NCBI GenBank assembly: GCA_017454585.1
Contig: JAFTCU010000001.1
Location: forward strand, 1 to 7,020
DNA from: Thermoguttaceae bacterium
GTDB lineage: Bacteria > Planctomycetota > Planctomycetia > Pirellulales > Thermoguttaceae
Length of the DNA: 7,020 nt
Reading direction: 5' to 3'
Shown piece after piece: positions 6,263-7,020 of this stretch; position 1 is the stretch's first letter, and each line of letters opens with the position of its first letter. Made by a program: the position numbers and the translations under genes. Under the pieces are notes generated by a model. It made no database searches. It worked only from the letters and a program-made list of their open reading frames with translations, and was not told the DNA's origin.

Positions 6263-7020
6263 TTACTTCCGTTCACGCCGGATCATCATCGGTACGGCGA
6301 CCGCCAAAACCACGAGCAGGAACCACGCCAGCCCCAGCCCCGCGCCCTCAAAAACTTCAAGCGCCAAAATCAGGGCCGTGACCGGGCAGGAGACCACCGT
6401 GGCGAAAAGGACGGTCAACCCAAGCGCCGCAGCAAACGCAGCGTCCAGCCCGAGCATCGGGGCCAGCGCGCAGCCCAAAGTCGTTCCGACGAAAAAGGCC
6501 GGGACGATCTGCCCGCCTTTGAAGCCGACCCCAAGCGCCAGCGAGGTGAAAAAAATCTTCCAGAAGAACGCCCACGACCCCGCCGAGCCGTTGAAAGCCG
6601 CAAGGATCCCGTTCAGGCCCGCGCCGCAGTAGTCCGTCGTTCCGCAAAGCTGGACCAGAGCCAAAATCCCGGCGCCGCCCAAGCCCATCGCGAGGAACCG
6701 GTTCGGCAAAAACCGGTCGCAAAGCGTGGAAACGTCGTTCATCATCCGCCGGAAAAACGTCCCCGCCGCGAAGCAGAACCCAACCAGCAGAACGACGCGG
6801 CCGGTCATTTCGATCGAAAACGCGGGGATCCCCTCCAGCTCGAACCGGAACGGCTCGAGTCCCAGCCAGGTCGTGACTCCGTACGCCACCAGCGAGGCGG
6901 CCAGGCACGGCACGAAAAGCCGCAGGCGGTGCGTTCGGGTCCGTTCCAGCACAAACACGGCCGCCGTCAGCGGAGTCCCCAAAAGGGGCGCAAACGCGCT
7001 GGCCATGGCGCAGAGGACGA
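6263..7020 (-). CDS. CLC-family anion channel/antiporter, closest in look to CLC-F fluoride/proton antiporters (5' end outside window)
   Basis: The frame runs off the window end (VLCA precede the Met at 7006), so only the C-terminal 251 residues or so are seen. Numbering from that Met: AMASAFAPLLGTPLTAAVFVLER (up to 22) matches the CLC helix with 'AGxAAAFxxPLxGxxFxLE'. GTTDYCGAGLNGI (122-134), FFWKIFFTSLALGVGFKGGQIVPAFFVGTTLGCALAPMLGL (148-187) and the closing helix pair around SCPVTALILALEVFE (206-220) match the second half of the CLC fold. The GT-x-DY and GFKGG-x-x-x-P-x-FF-x-G-x-x-LG patterns are those I associate with the CLC-F subgroup, which exports fluoride in exchange for protons, rather than with E. 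coli ClcA. The gating-glutamate region lies outside the window, so ion choice is not settled. Position 166 is Gln where CLC-F proteins usually have Glu. No CBS domains follow; the protein ends in RRERK. It is a possible co-transcription partner of the downstream CstA-type gene. Confidence 0.82.
   Translation of the reverse strand, partial: VLCAMASAFAPLLGTPLTAAVFVLERTRTHRLRLFVPCLAASLVAYGVTTWLGLEPFRFELEGIPAFSIEMTGRVVLLVGFCFAAGTFFRRMMNDVSTLCDRFLPNRFLAMGLGGAGILALVQLCGTTDYCGAGLNGILAAFNGSAGSWAFFWKIFFTSLALGVGFKGGQIVPAFFVGTTLGCALAPMLGLDAAFAAALGLTVLFATVVSCPVTALILALEVFEGAGLGLAWFLLVVLAVAVPMMIRRERK

Noticed and set aside
1..7020. CRISPR array, tRNA/rRNA, transposase or defence genes
   Set aside because: No regularly spaced repeats, no cloverleaf or rRNA-like stretch recognised, and no transposase, nuclease or toxin motif in any convincing reading frame.

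Overview
The window is about 60% GC except for one AT-richer island. It carries six protein genes (two cut by the window edges) with bacterial-type signals: Shine-Dalgarno sequences, sigma70-like promoters and one intrinsic terminator. The mix of a secreted GH39-like glycosidase, a possible heparinase-like tail, a lactonase of the YbhE type, a short CstA-type transporter and a CLC transporter, plus compact palindromic intergenic repeats, would fit a carbohydrate-degrading bacterium such as a gut or environmental PVC-group (Planctomycetota/Verrucomicrobiota/Lentisphaerota) or Bacteroidota-like lineage. That placement is inference; no rRNA or other marker gene is present.

Left part (1-1578, + strand): the C-terminal end of an unidentified protein, with faint resemblance to the beta-sandwich end of heparinase II/III-like lyases, is followed after 42 nt by a complete beta-propeller lactonase of the 6-phosphogluconolactonase (YbhE/Pgl) family. 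The spacing suggests co-transcription.

Middle (1614-4604): a multi-pass membrane protein with GT-C glycosyltransferase features lies on the - strand, convergent with the lactonase. It is clearly AT-richer than its neighbours. Its start faces a 228-nt AT-rich intergenic region that holds two well-formed divergent promoters, a 10-bp palindrome at the predicted - strand start site, a C7 tract, and a 5' leader hairpin. The + promoter drives a secreted GH39-like glycoside hydrolase with both clan GH-A catalytic glutamates. That gene ends before a cluster of palindromes whose last hairpin is a good + strand terminator.

Right part (4737-7020, - strand): the 3' portion of a CLC-type anion transporter, most like the CLC-F fluoride/proton group, precedes a CstA-family transporter by 74 nt. 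The gap contains a small hairpin followed by a T-rich stretch made of TTCAT-like repeats. 

Most of the window looks like ordinary metabolic and transport genes. I do not see evidence for a novel defence system, CRISPR array or mobile element with a transposase. The best leads are the divergent control region, the palindromic repeat cluster at 4632-4734, the base-composition island, and a Gln where CLC-F proteins normally carry a conserved Glu.
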